Assembly (NCBI RefSeq): GCF_028279465.1
Contig: NZ_JANQNS010000015.1
Location: 186,001-250,000 of the forward strand
Source of the DNA: Parasphingopyxis sp.
GTDB lineage: Bacteria; Pseudomonadota; Alphaproteobacteria; Sphingomonadales; Sphingomonadaceae
Direction of reading: 5' to 3'
DNA: 64,000 nucleotides
Shown here: one piece after another, positions 41,840 to 50,960 of the stretch
How positions within the stretch are numbered: the stretch's first letter is position 1
Layout of the letters: each line of letters begins with the position of its first letter
The notes under the pieces: model-generated
Database searches by the model: none
Told to the model about the DNA's origin: nothing
What the model saw: only the letters and a program-made list of their open reading frames with translations
Program-made: the position numbers and the translations under genes

Positions 41840-44800
41840 CTAGAAGCCGAGATCGCGGAAGGTCTGCTGGTCGAAGCGCAGGCGGAAGGTGACATAGGGG
41901 CCGTCACGCGTGTAGCGGGCTGCCTCGAAATCGCGGTCTTCGAAGCCGGTGATATTGTAACCAACTGAAATCCATGTATTTTCCATGGGGCTGATCCCGA
42001 CATTCGGGCCGACCGACCAGGTCCAGGCGCGCCCGCCATTGCCCTCGCGCACGCTGGCCGAGGCGCCGATATCGATGGTTTCGGAGAGATCGAAGCGCAC
42101 ATCGGCACCGAACAGGTTGCTCCAGCCTTCGACATCGGCGGTACCGAAGCGATCGGAGACGTAGCGCGTGCCCCAGAAGAAGGTGAACTCGCTGCGGTCG
42201 AGCCAGTCATTGCCGCCAAACATGCTGAGCACGGACGTGGTCGGCGAATAGTTGAGCGAGAAGCTGTTGACGATGCGTCGCGAGCGTTGATCGCCATTGA
42301 CCAGCAGGGGCGCGCTGCCGACCGGGCCCGGCTGGCCCGCGACGGCGTTTGTGATTTCGTCGCTGCGCAGCTCGAGCTTGTTGAGGAAGGACCAGTCGCT
42401 ATAGGCCGGGCGGTGCGCGACCGAGATTTCGAGCGACGTGACTTCGCTCGTCGCGCCGCCATCCTGTTCGGCGCGCAGCCAGGAGAAGGCGCCGCCCACC
42501 GCGCTGCCTTCGCCGATCTGGCGGAGCAGCGAGGTTGTCAGGCCGTAGCGGTTTTCGCGTTCCCCGTCGCGATATTCGGCGCGGCCCGCCCAGCTCCAGC
42601 GTTCGCCGCGATAGGTGGCGCCGGCGGTCACGGCAGTGAAGTCTTCGGTGAGTATCGGGTTGGTGCCATTGCCGATAAAGCCGCCGCTCGCGATCGGCTG
42701 GGCCGGGTTGATCACGGTATCGGGATCGATGCCGCCATTGAGCGTCTTGTTGCCGTCGAGCGAGAAATCGAGCGACCAGTTTTCATCGAGCACGACCGAC
42801 TGGGCGAAGCCGTAGGCGGCGAAGGTGCGGGGGCCATATTCGGCGATGTCCTGCTGATTGCCGGCGAGCGAAATCCGCGCGCCGGACCAGGGCTGGAGAT
42901 CGAAACCGACCCGTGCAGTGCGGGCATCGACTGTGTCCCCCTCGGCGATCTCATAGCCGCCGACTAGCGTCAGCCAATCGGTTGCCGCGAAACGGGCGGT
43001 GAACTGGTGGCGCGCTGGGAAGTCGACGCTTTCGGCATCGTCGAGTGCGAACTCGGTCTGCGCGTCAAGCGTCAGGCGATTGCCGAACAGCCGCTGGGTG
43101 ACGCCGAGCTGCAGCAGCGTCGATTCGAGCGTCTCTCCGTCGCTGAGCTCGTCATTGCTGTAGATGATGCCGAGCCGGCTATCGGTCGAACCGCTGCGAT
43201 ATTCGAGCAGCGCGCGGCCGGCGATCCGGCGTGCACCCGTCGTCAGGAAATCCTCGTGCCAGCCGCTCGCGGCGAGCGACAGGCTGCCATCGATCCGTAC
43301 GCGGCCGTCGAAACCGAATTTGCGCGTGCCGCGTTCCGCGCCGCTCAACTGGCCGACGCCGAACTCGGCTTCCTGCTCGCGGGCATAGGCCAGGATATCG
43401 ATGTCCGAACTGTGATGCTCGGCCTCGACCAGCCAGGCGGTGGCCGTGCCGGGATCCTCGGTATCGGGACCGGCGCCATTGCCCGGATCGCTGTTGCTCG
43501 CGGCGAATTCGGCACGGATTTCGGTCGTATCGGTCGGTCGCCAGCGGATATCGATGCCGCCCATATTCGTCTCGCGCTGATTATCGTCGTCGCGCAACGC
43601 CGTAACACCGATGCGCAGCCGCTGATCGGCGGTGGCCCAGGTGACTCGCGCACCGGCATTGATGCGCCGCGCGGCGACCCCGTCGACTTCATATTCGACG
43701 ACGATGATTTGCGGGTTCAACGCAGAATCGCGGCTGAGGATCGGCTCGCGGAAGCGGATCGTGCCGTTGAAATAATCGATATCGTAATCAATGTGCCGGA
43801 CGAGCGGTTGGGTCGATATGACGATGTTCGAGCGCAGCCGGTCGCGCACTTCGATCAAGATGCGCTCGCTGTTCGCGAGGATCTGCGTGCTGCCGATGGC
43901 ATAGGGGCCGGTCAGGCCGTTGCCTTGTATTTCGACGCGGCGGAACCGGTAGGGCGTGTCCGCGACGAAGGCGGTTGCCGACACCCGCTCGTTACGGAAT
44001 TCCGCGCGCGCCCCGTTGAAGCTGCGATTGTAGCGGGCGAGCTGGGTTTCATCGAAACCCGTCTCATAATCGCCGAACATCGCGTAGAATTGCGGCCGTT
44101 CGAGCCGGAGATAGAGGCGGCGGACGCTGGCGGCGTCGAAGCGGCGTTCCGATCGATCAGCATAGATGGTGTAATATTGGTTCGGGTCGATAATGCCCTG
44201 GAAGCGCGTTTCGTCGCGTTCAGCGTCGCTGTCATAGGCGAGCGTCATCAGCCACTGGCCGGTCACGCGGCCGCGCGCATAAAGCGCGACCCGCGCATCG
44301 GTGTACCAGGTCTCTTCGTCCGCGCCGATCTCTTCGAGATTGCGGTCGAGATGGTTGAAGCCGACCGTACCGGCGGCAAAGCCGACAATAGTCCAGGGCC
44401 GGTCGCCGGGTTCGAGCCAGGTTTCGATCCGCTGCTCACGCGAAACCTCGCCGTCGCGGAATGAGAAGGTGACCGAGAGCGTACCACTGACCGTCGTCGG
44501 TTCGAGTTCGATATAGGCGATGCCCTCATCGCCTTCGACACGCCAGACCGGCGCCGCGCGTTCGAGGCCCGCCAGTTGCCGTGCCTGTTGTGCATCGGCC
44601 TCGACCGCGGGGAAGTAAGGGGAGGGGACTGCGAAATCGCCGGTCAGCCCGTGATGGACGGGCCGGCCATCCCGGTCGGTCAGCCGCACAGCGATCAGCG
44701 GACGCGAGACGCCATCGGCGATGAGACGTGATCGTTCGCGGACCAGTTCGGCCCGGATTGGCGCATTGCCGAAATGGACGGTCCGTTCGAGCGTTTCGAC

Positions 44801-46993
44801 CGCGGCGCCGCTGGCGTCGAGAATTTCGGCGACGAACCGGTTCTCACGCGGCTCGATGCCGATGCCGCGCCACTGGCTGACCGATACGGTGCCGGCGGCA
44901 TTGGTCCGCAGGCCTTCGAACGCGACTGCGGCCACCTGTTCGCCATCGAGCGACAGGCGCACGGTTTGGCCGGGCAGATGCTTGATCGCGACGCGAACAA
45001 CACGCGTGCGGGGATTGTGATCCGGCGCCGGGAACAGCCAGGCGATGCCCGGTTGCTGACCTTCCAGCCAATCGCGCTCGCCACCGGCCGCCTGAATGTC
45101 GGTGAGCGGTTCGGGGCGCTCCACGGCCGGCGTAGCGCTTTCGGGTGCTTCCCGCGGCTCGACGGCACGGACGCGGAAATCGGCGCGATACAGCCCGCCG
45201 CCGCGACCCTCCACGAAGCGGGAAAAGGCTCGTCCAGCGGAGCGCGTATTGCGTGCGCAATCCACGGCTGCGCGGTCCAGCGGCAATGTCGATTCATCGA
45301 TCTGGACGACGTGCAGACCTGGCGTCACGGCTTCGAAGTGATAGCGGCCATCCTCGTCGGTGACCGAATAGCTGCCATCCTCCATCATGACCCGCACGCC
45401 CGGAACGCCAGCCGCCGTGCGCGGATCGACGCCGCACCCGCCTTCGGTGATCCGGCCGATGATCGTCATCCGGCTCGCAATCGTCTCGCGCTGGATGCGG
45501 ACGGCGGCATCCACGGTGTCGCTGGTCTGTCCGCGATCGTCTTCGGCGCGAGCGCGATTGATCGCGTCGCCTGCGCGCGCTTGCGGCAAGACTTCGGTGA
45601 TATAGGTCAGCATGGCCATTTCACCGGCTGCCAGCGCTGGTATCTGGACGGCAAAATCCCGGCCATCTGGCGTGATTTCAACGCCGCTCGCGATCTCAAC
45701 GCCGTTCAAACGCAGCGAATCGGGCCGCAACCGCAATTGCGCGGGTAGCGTGTCGCGAATGGTGATCGGTCGGGTCGGACGCGTCTGATCGGTGCTGCTG
45801 ACGCGAATGCTGAACAGCACAGGATCACCCGGCTGCGCGAGCTGGCGGGATGCGGCTTTTTCGATACGCAACGGTGCGGTCGGCCGATCGAGCGGGACAT
45901 CGATTTCGATCGAAGACGGGCCGCCGATCATGAAAGCGTCGCCATAGGAACCCTGGACGATGTCATAGGGATCGCCCCGAGAATCGACGAAAACCGCAAG
46001 TTCCTGCGGCGTTGCTTGCGAGATTCCGGTATAGGGATCGGGCGGTTCGACGATCAGCCGGTATCGGCCGGGCGGCACGACCGGGAAGAAGAAATCGCCT
46101 GGCCCCGGCGTATAGGTGAAGCCCCGGCTGTCGGTGACCGGTTGGCCTGTCACCACGGTTGCGGGAAAGCTCGAAAACCCGTCATTCCCGAACAGCTCGG
46201 CTGGCTGTCCGGTATCGGCATCGACCAGCGTGACCCGCGCGCCATTGATTGGATCACCGGTCTCGCTGTCGAATACTGTGGAGCCGAAACTTTCAAGCAC
46301 ATCGACGACCAGCTCGCGAAATTCGCGCACGCCATTTTCGCCGGTAGCGACGATCCGGAGTTCCGAACCCGGCACCACGGAGAGTTCGCAATTCTCGGGA
46401 ACAGGCTGTGGCGGTACGGCTATCGTATAAATAAAGCCGGCAAAGACGCCGGTATCCGGACCCGTTTCCGACAGGCGAATACGCTCCCGATCTCCCTCGG
46501 GCGTCTCGATGACGATTTCATACGTATCCGTTGCATTGGGATTGGTATTCGCACCGTCGAACTCGACCATGAATACCAGCGGTTCGCCGGGCCGGATGGC
46601 CGACGCGCCGCTAACCGTAGCGGGCGCGATCGGTTGACCGACAAAGTTTTCGCCGAGCGGCAGCGAGATATGGGGCGGTGTCGCGACGCAGTTCGTACCG
46701 TTGAGCACGACCTGCGTGCCACCGCCGTCTCCGGGGCCAAATTGGAACAAGCCAATTTCCGGGGGAGCCCCATCTATCGGTTCGACGGTAATGTCGACCT
46801 GGTTCGAAGGCCGGCGCACCCGCTCGGTGCCTTCGTCCCATTCGGCATAAGCGACATTGCTGATCGTCTGGGCGTGTGCGATCGAGCCCGCTGGCGTCCA
46901 CAGCGCAGCGAACAGTGCAAAACACATTGCACATGCCAAGAGGACCGGTTGGCGCATCGAGCCACGCGATGGCCGCCGTTTTCCGGCGGCCAC
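41840..46993 (-). CDS. Giant DUF11/SdrD-B-like outer-membrane beta-barrel protein
   Basis: A 1717-residue exported protein; GTG start after AAAGGGAAG. A signal peptide ends near residue 41 (SIAHA-QTIS). An N-terminal module (TISNVAYAEWDEG) resembles the starts of the three upstream proteins. Then come Ig-like domains, a carboxypeptidase-regulatory-like domain (230-340), a DUF11-like domain (365-500), an SdrD B-like domain (GVPGVRVMMEDGSYSVTDED, 510-600) and an invasin-like domain (750-850). From about 870 to the terminal phenylalanine (RFDQQTFRDLGF) alternating aromatic strands indicate a large outer-membrane barrel, with a YDIDYFNGTIRFREPI motif near 1070. Role unknown; surface display or secretion of its neighbours is plausible. 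Confidence 0.85.
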   Translation of the reverse strand: MAAGKRRPSRGSMRQPVLLACAMCFALFAALWTPAGSIAHAQTISNVAYAEWDEGTERVRRPSNQVDITVEPIDGAPPEIGLFQFGPGDGGGTQVVLNGTNCVATPPHISLPLGENFVGQPIAPATVSGASAIRPGEPLVFMVEFDGANTNPNATDTYEIVIETPEGDRERIRLSETGPDTGVFAGFIYTIAVPPQPVPENCELSVVPGSELRIVATGENGVREFRELVVDVLESFGSTVFDSETGDPINGARVTLVDADTGQPAELFGNDGFSSFPATVVTGQPVTDSRGFTYTPGPGDFFFPVVPPGRYRLIVEPPDPYTGISQATPQELAVFVDSRGDPYDIVQGSYGDAFMIGGPSSIEIDVPLDRPTAPLRIEKAASRQLAQPGDPVLFSIRVSSTDQTRPTRPITIRDTLPAQLRLRPDSLRLNGVEIASGVEITPDGRDFAVQIPALAAGEMAMLTYITEVLPQARAGDAINRARAEDDRGQTSDTVDAAVRIQRETIASRMTIIGRITEGGCGVDPRTAAGVPGVRVMMEDGSYSVTDEDGRYHFEAVTPGLHVVQIDESTLPLDRAAVDCARNTRSAGRAFSRFVEGRGGGLYRADFRVRAVEPREAPESATPAVERPEPLTDIQAAGGERDWLEGQQPGIAWLFPAPDHNPRTRVVRVAIKHLPGQTVRLSLDGEQVAAVAFEGLRTNAAGTVSVSQWRGIGIEPRENRFVAEILDASGAAVETLERTVHFGNAPIRAELVRERSRLIADGVSRPLIAVRLTDRDGRPVHHGLTGDFAVPSPYFPAVEADAQQARQLAGLERAAPVWRVEGDEGIAYIELEPTTVSGTLSVTFSFRDGEVSREQRIETWLEPGDRPWTIVGFAAGTVGFNHLDRNLEEIGADEETWYTDARVALYARGRVTGQWLMTLAYDSDAERDETRFQGIIDPNQYYTIYADRSERRFDAASVRRLYLRLERPQFYAMFGDYETGFDETQLARYNRSFNGARAEFRNERVSATAFVADTPYRFRRVEIQGNGLTGPYAIGSTQILANSERILIEVRDRLRSNIVISTQPLVRHIDYDIDYFNGTIRFREPILSRDSALNPQIIVVEYEVDGVAARRINAGARVTWATADQRLRIGVTALRDDDNQRETNMGGIDIRWRPTDTTEIRAEFAASNSDPGNGAGPDTEDPGTATAWLVEAEHHSSDIDILAYAREQEAEFGVGQLSGAERGTRKFGFDGRVRIDGSLSLAASGWHEDFLTTGARRIAGRALLEYRSGSTDSRLGIIYSNDELSDGETLESTLLQLGVTQRLFGNRLTLDAQTEFALDDAESVDFPARHQFTARFAATDWLTLVGGYEIAEGDTVDARTARVGFDLQPWSGARISLAGNQQDIAEYGPRTFAAYGFAQSVVLDENWSLDFSLDGNKTLNGGIDPDTVINPAQPIASGGFIGNGTNPILTEDFTAVTAGATYRGERWSWAGRAEYRDGERENRYGLTTSLLRQIGEGSAVGGAFSWLRAEQDGGATSEVTSLEISVAHRPAYSDWSFLNKLELRSDEITNAVAGQPGPVGSAPLLVNGDQRSRRIVNSFSLNYSPTTSVLSMFGGNDWLDRSEFTFFWGTRYVSDRFGTADVEGWSNLFGADVRFDLSETIDIGASASVREGNGGRAWTWSVGPNVGISPMENTWISVGYNITGFEDRDFEAARYTRDGPYVTFRLRFDQQTFRDLGF

Positions 46994-47003
46994 GCGCTTC
47001 CCT

Positions 47004-48101
47004 TTAGTCGATTACCGCACGGAAGGTGACGATTTCCGTCGTCCCCGCAGACACGGTGCCGAGATTGGCCGAAACCGTGTTGCTGCCGAACGAACCGCCA
47101 GCCGAACCGCCACTATTGTCGCAGCTCGTCAGCGTATCGTCGGCCGGATTCCCGGGCGTGCCATTGTCATCGATCGTCGCGGTACCGCCGATCACGATCG
47201 ACGAGGCGACGAAGGTCGTATTGGCCGGCAACGGGTCGGAAATCTGGACGCTCGTCGCGTCCGCGCCACCCGCGGCGTTGGTCACCGCGATGCAATATTC
47301 GACCGTGGCGCCCGGAATATTGTAAAATTCCGTGGCTCCGGTGATCGGATAGTTGACGCTGAGCACGGTGCTGCCCTTCAGCGCGGTCAGCGCCGCGGCG
47401 AGGACCGTATAATCGTCATCGTCGAACGCGACGCCGTCGAATACGCCATCGGCATCAGCAAAGACCGTATCCACGCCGGCCGTATCGCCGCCAGTAGACG
47501 CGGTAATCGCACCGCCGACTGCGCCGCCCGTCGTGCCGCTATTGCCTTCACGGGCCGTACCGGTCAGCTCGACATCGGCGACATCGCCGGTCGAAAGTCC
47601 GGTAGGGACGTCGGCGACGATGAAGATGCGCCGCGTTTCGCCATTGCCCATTTCGTCGAGAAAGGTGACCTGGCTCTCGGTGCCATCATAGCTGCCATTG
47701 CCTTCATCGACATAGATTTCGACATTGTTGACGTCGAACGAGTCGGTGCCGCCATGGGCAGCCGTGCCGCCGACGATCTGCGATACGGCCAGCGCGATAT
47801 CGATGAAACCGTTGGTCTCATTAGTGACGTCGAAGGTCGTGACTGCATCTTGCTCGCCGGGCGAAACCGACGTGGTCGCGTTGCCGACTTCGGCGACGAT
47901 CACGTTGATCGCACGGTCGACGACGAATGTGTCGGAAGCGACGACATCGTCCTGATCGTTGCCGCCGACCTGATATTCGACGGTAACCGTGTTGAGAATG
48001 CTCGACCCTGCGTCGGTGCCTGCCGCAAGAGCAGGGCTGGCGGCCAAGGCCGCAAGAGTAACACCGCTGACAGAGACGAGGTATTTCGTCATACTTTTCA
48101 T
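47004..48101 (-). CDS. Secreted DUF11-like repeat protein, 365 residues
   Basis: MKSMTKYLVSVSGVTLAALA begins a signal peptide ending PALA-AGTDAG. The mature protein is acidic, glycine/threonine/valine-rich and lysine-poor, with beta-sandwich periodicity. It opens with ILNTVTVEYQVGGNDQDDVV, matching the N-terminal module of the other cluster members, and ends with a DUF11-like domain (GATVEYCIAVTNAAGGADAT, VQISDPLPANTTFVASSIVI). Two cysteines (CIAV, SCDNS) could form a disulfide. It ends 10 bp before the barrel gene. Confidence 0.82.
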   Translation of the reverse strand: MKSMTKYLVSVSGVTLAALAASPALAAGTDAGSSILNTVTVEYQVGGNDQDDVVASDTFVVDRAINVIVAEVGNATTSVSPGEQDAVTTFDVTNETNGFIDIALAVSQIVGGTAAHGGTDSFDVNNVEIYVDEGNGSYDGTESQVTFLDEMGNGETRRIFIVADVPTGLSTGDVADVELTGTAREGNSGTTGGAVGGAITASTGGDTAGVDTVFADADGVFDGVAFDDDDYTVLAAALTALKGSTVLSVNYPITGATEFYNIPGATVEYCIAVTNAAGGADATSVQISDPLPANTTFVASSIVIGGTATIDDNGTPGNPADDTLTSCDNSGGSAGGSFGSNTVSANLGTVSAGTTEIVTFRAVID

Positions 48102-48178
48102 TGTCTTAGTCCTAGTCTGTCAATCACTGTGCCTTTCACCCCCCGGTCCGCTGGCACATTTGGCGGTTTCATGTGCGG

Positions 48179-48640
48179 CTATCTGACGACGCCACGAAAT
48201 CTGAGTTGTCCGGATCCGCCGGCCGCAATCGGCTCGGTCAGAGTCCAGCGAATATGTGTGACGTCGACGGGCTGTGCGGCGCGATCGACACCACCCTCGC
48301 TCGCGACCCTTAATTCTGTGAGCGGCCCGAAATTTTCGCCGCCGTCGACCGAATAGACAGCGCCGCCGTCGATCGCTTCGACGAAGACCACGGCTTCAGG
48401 CATCGGATTGGTGACGACGAAATTGTCAGCCGGTTCCGCGCCGGTGTTTTCGTAGCTCAGCACGAAGACCAGATTGTCGCCGGGTACGACGCGGCTCGGC
48501 TCCTCGAGCGTGACGGTAACGCTGCCATCGGCCGCTTCGGCGCTGCGCTCGACAAAGACTTCGCTGTCGAGCGAAACCTGGTTGGCCATGGCTGTGCCGA
48601 CCGGCGCCAAGAGCGCGAACATCGCGATAAGATACTTCAT
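48179..48640 (-). CDS. Secreted single-domain DUF11-like protein, 153 residues
   Basis: A signal peptide (MKYLIAMFALLAPVGTAMA) precedes one DUF11-like beta-sandwich: VTLEEPSRVVPGDNLVFVLS, YENTGAEPADNFVVTNPMP, and a C-terminal TEPIAAGGSGQLRFRGVVR. It lies 12 bp after the 332-residue protein gene and 77 bp before the 365-residue one. It may be a subunit or connector of the same surface structure. No cysteine in the mature part. Confidence 0.82.
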   Translation of the reverse strand: MKYLIAMFALLAPVGTAMANQVSLDSEVFVERSAEAADGSVTVTLEEPSRVVPGDNLVFVLSYENTGAEPADNFVVTNPMPEAVVFVEAIDGGAVYSVDGGENFGPLTELRVASEGGVDRAAQPVDVTHIRWTLTEPIAAGGSGQLRFRGVVR

Positions 48641-48652
48641 AACTGTTCTCCG

Positions 48653-49651
48653 TCAGTCGATAACAACCTGAAATTCAATGATATTACTGGATCCGCCGGC
48701 AACGGTGCCAAGGGAGACCGCGATGCCGCTTCCATCGAATTCGCCGGCGTCGGCGTCGCTCACGTCGGTCAGGCCGGTGCCGTCGAGCGTGATGCTGTCG
48801 TCGACATAGCTGGTGTCGTCGGGAATCGAGTCGGTGATCACGACATTGTCGAGCGAGCCGCTGCCGGTCGCTTCGGCGACGAGGCGGTAGGTGATGATTG
48901 CGCCCGGTACTTGCGTCGTGCCGCCGAAGGGATCGAGCACCGTGGCGGATTTTGTGAGGTCGAGATCGGCATCGATAATGGCATAAAAGCCGCTATCCTC
49001 GTCCGTCGCGCCGGTGGAGCCGACAACGGCATCGCCGCCGCCTTCGCCCTGACCGGCGAATACCGTTCCGGGCGTTCCGCTGCCCGTTGCTGCCGTACCG
49101 GTGAGCTGGACTTCGCTACGTTCGCCGTCGGAAGCCGACGGGATGTCGCCGAGAATGAAGACGGTGATGCTCTCTTCCGCCGCGAGAACGGGCGGCGAGC
49201 CGGGATCGTACAGCGTGTCCGTGCCGGCGTCGTAGGTGCCGTTACCATCTGTATCGATAAAGAGTGTTACGGCATCGGGATCGAAATCGTCGCCCGCGCG
49301 ATTGGGATCGACGCCGAGCACAACGGGCTCCGGCCCATTGCCGCCATTGGTCACGGTAAAGGTCAGAACGACATTGTCGGTATCGGGTGCCGTCGTGACG
49401 TCGCCTGGATCGGCCCAAGTCACGGCAATATCGAGCAGTTCGTCGACGATCAGGGATACGGTGTTCGAATCGATCGTGACCGTCGATCCACCATCGTCAT
49501 AGGATGCGGTTGCGGTATTCTCGATCGGCGTGCCGGCCGGAGTCGGCGCCGCATGCGCGGTCGATGCAAGAAAGAGCGGTCCGAGCACGCCCAGCCAGAT
49601 CGGCAATGTGCGTGCACTCGATACCCGATAATGACGTCGACTGGTCGACAT
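48653..49651 (-). CDS. Secreted DUF11-like protein, 332 residues, first gene of the cluster
   Basis: The ATG at 49651 follows GGGGGG and starts a long signal sequence (RTLPIWLGVLGPLFLASTAHA). The mature protein begins APTPAGTPIENTATASYDDG, the shared N-terminal module, has calcium-site-like DTDGNGTYDAGTDTL (EF-hand-like/dockerin-like aspartates), and ends with a DUF11-like domain (PGAIITYRLVAEATGSGSLD, VITDSIPDDTSYVDDSITLD). An ATG 31 codons earlier is rejected because the signal peptide would be buried. The Shine-Dalgarno sits inside the inverted repeat GTCC-GGGG-GGAC. Confidence 0.83.
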   Translation of the reverse strand: MSTSRRHYRVSSARTLPIWLGVLGPLFLASTAHAAPTPAGTPIENTATASYDDGGSTVTIDSNTVSLIVDELLDIAVTWADPGDVTTAPDTDNVVLTFTVTNGGNGPEPVVLGVDPNRAGDDFDPDAVTLFIDTDGNGTYDAGTDTLYDPGSPPVLAAEESITVFILGDIPSASDGERSEVQLTGTAATGSGTPGTVFAGQGEGGGDAVVGSTGATDEDSGFYAIIDADLDLTKSATVLDPFGGTTQVPGAIITYRLVAEATGSGSLDNVVITDSIPDDTSYVDDSITLDGTGLTDVSDADAGEFDGSGIAVSLGTVAGGSSNIIEFQVVID

Positions 49652-49887
49652 TCCGTACGTCCCCCCGGACAAAACAATGACTTTCGGGGGCGTAGATGCC
49701 GTATTAACGCTAATAAGCCGTAAACCGGTGGCGGTTTTCGGCATTTTTTTCAGAAGGTCATCTTGTGAGACGCGATTTTATCGCAGTCCCGATGAGAATA
49801 TTAAGAAGTTCTATTCGAATATCGTAAAGGAAAGGTAAATATTCGGGCAGTTGCGGGACGCGCTTTCAGGCAGCCATGCTACTTTGC
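49652..49887. other. Gene-free region upstream of the DUF11 cluster
   Basis: No gene or RNA was recognised. The half near the DUF11 genes is moderately A/T-rich with runs such as TTTTTTT at 49745 and presumably carries their promoter, but no convincing -35/-10 pair stands out. The short inverted repeat at 49659-49670 covers the Shine-Dalgarno of the first DUF11 gene. Confidence 0.5.
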
Positions 49888-49916
49888 TTGACAGGGCGCA
49901 ACGCCTCCCCTAACTC
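49888..49916 (+). promoter_or_regulatory. Putative tRNA-Asp promoter
   Basis: A perfect TTGACA (49888-49893) is followed after 17 bp by TAACTC (49911-49916), a weak -10. The predicted start near 49922 is about 15 nt before the tRNA, as expected for a stable-RNA promoter. Confidence 0.6.
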
Positions 49917-49936
49917 GCGCGTCTTCAACGCCTCAC

Positions 49937-50001
<65 letters not shown>

Positions 50002-50013
<12 letters not shown>

Positions 50014-50211
50014 TTTCCCGGTTTCCATCCACATCAACAGCGGCTTTAGCGGCAGGATCCAGACGATTCCGGCCGCCAGATAGATTGGCGCCTGGATCAG
50101 TACCGGCAGCTGCCCGATCGGCCCGGCGGCGCTGGCGACGATGAATGCCCAGACGGTGATGATCGCGATAATTAGAAATGCCCCGACAGGCTTGCGCCAG
50201 CTTGGTGTCAT
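50002..50211 (-). CDS. DUF2842 membrane protein
   Basis: A 69-residue protein with two hydrophobic helices: MTPSWRKPVGAFLIIAIITV, then LIQAPIYLAAGIVWILPLKP. This matches the alphaproteobacterial DUF2842 family, of unknown function. The ATG overlaps the 5-formyl-THF cyclo-ligase stop (ATGA). The last codons (Trp-Arg-Glu-stop) are encoded by the complement of the tRNA-Asp 3' end. Confidence 0.9.
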
Positions 50212-50774
50212 GACGTCATCTCCAATATTCGGTCTGGCGTGGCGATATAATCCAGCGGCTCGTCCCAGGGATCGGCAGGGATCTCGGCCGCGATCTGGCA
50301 TTCCCAGGCAAGCCCGATTGCCGTGATCGATCCGTTTTTGCGCGTTTCTGACAGAAAACGGTCGAAATGCCCTTGTCCCTGACCGAGACGGTTGCCCTTG
50401 GCGTCGGCGGCGACCAGCGGGACAAGTATCGTTTCGGGCTTCACCGCCGGGTTGTTAGATTGCGGCTGATCGATCGAGAAGGGGCCGCGTTCGAGCGCCT
50501 CGCTCGCTAGCCTGAATTCCATTTCCGAATGCCTGTTTTCGAAATAGGGCAGGGCGATTTGATGGCCTCCCGATCTCAGTCGCGAGAGAAGCTGTGCGGG
50601 ATCGAATTCTGACGTCATGGCAGCATATCCGCCGATCGTTCCTGTCATGATATCCGCCGCGAGAAGACGGTCGCCAAGGCGATTTTCGAGCTGATCAATC
50701 TCATATCTTTTATTATAAAAAACAAAATCTTGTCTTTGCTTTTTAAAATAGATTCTAAGCTCATTTTTGGTCAT
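50208..50774 (-). CDS. 5-formyltetrahydrofolate cyclo-ligase
   Basis: A 188-residue enzyme that recycles 5-formyl-THF to methenyl-THF with ATP. NELRIYFKKQRQDFVF is the substrate-binding N-terminus, ALPYF lies mid-protein, and GNRLGQGQGHFDRFL is the C-terminal glycine motif (usually ending GYYDR). The frame is open to an ATG at 50837, but that lies within the 6S RNA, so 50774 is used. The first 25 codons are strikingly A/T-rich (many Lys, Asn, Tyr) for this genome. Confidence 0.93.
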   Translation of the reverse strand: MTKNELRIYFKKQRQDFVFYNKRYEIDQLENRLGDRLLAADIMTGTIGGYAAMTSEFDPAQLLSRLRSGGHQIALPYFENRHSEMEFRLASEALERGPFSIDQPQSNNPAVKPETILVPLVAADAKGNRLGQGQGHFDRFLSETRKNGSITAIGLAWECQIAAEIPADPWDEPLDYIATPDRILEMTS

Positions 50775-50799
50775 TATGTCGCCCGTGCGGGTGGCGGGG

Positions 50800-50955
50800 C
50801 CGCCATGGCCGTTTGCCCGAAAATCCTCTGACGCCATTAACGTCAGGTGGGCGCCATATGCACCGGACCACGGTCCGGACAGGGACGGCTCCCTAGGATG
50901 CTGTATCGCCTCAGGGATAATCGCAAAGGCGCGTACCGGGCAGCGCCCGCCAAGG
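50800..50955 (-). ncRNA. ssrS: 6S RNA
   Basis: Found between zapA and the cyclo-ligase gene, the conserved place of 6S RNA. The minus strand carries ATCCCTGAGGCGATACAG (about 50919-50902), matching the conserved CCCUGAGCCGAUA of 6S. It also has an apical hairpin CCGGACC/GGTCCGG, a side hairpin CTGACG/CGTCAG, and closing segments TGCCCG near 50948 and CGGGCA near 50812. 6S RNA binds sigma-70 RNA polymerase in stationary phase. The exact ends are approximate. Confidence 0.78.
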
Positions 50956-50960
50956 CCGAT

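Noticed and set aside
43007-44464. 485-residue plus-strand frame opposite the barrel gene, and the 499-residue one at 46857-48356
   Set aside because: Both mirror the real minus-strand DUF11 genes and contain no recognisable domain or start signal.
41840-49651. DUF11 cluster as a prophage tail or adhesin of phage origin
   Set aside because: No integrase, capsid, portal or lysis genes are near, codon use resembles the neighbours, and the signal peptides and terminal barrel indicate cell-envelope proteins.
50775-50837. N-terminal extension of the cyclo-ligase to an ATG at 50837
   Set aside because: It would lie within the 6S RNA, and the conserved protein begins at MTKNELR (50774).
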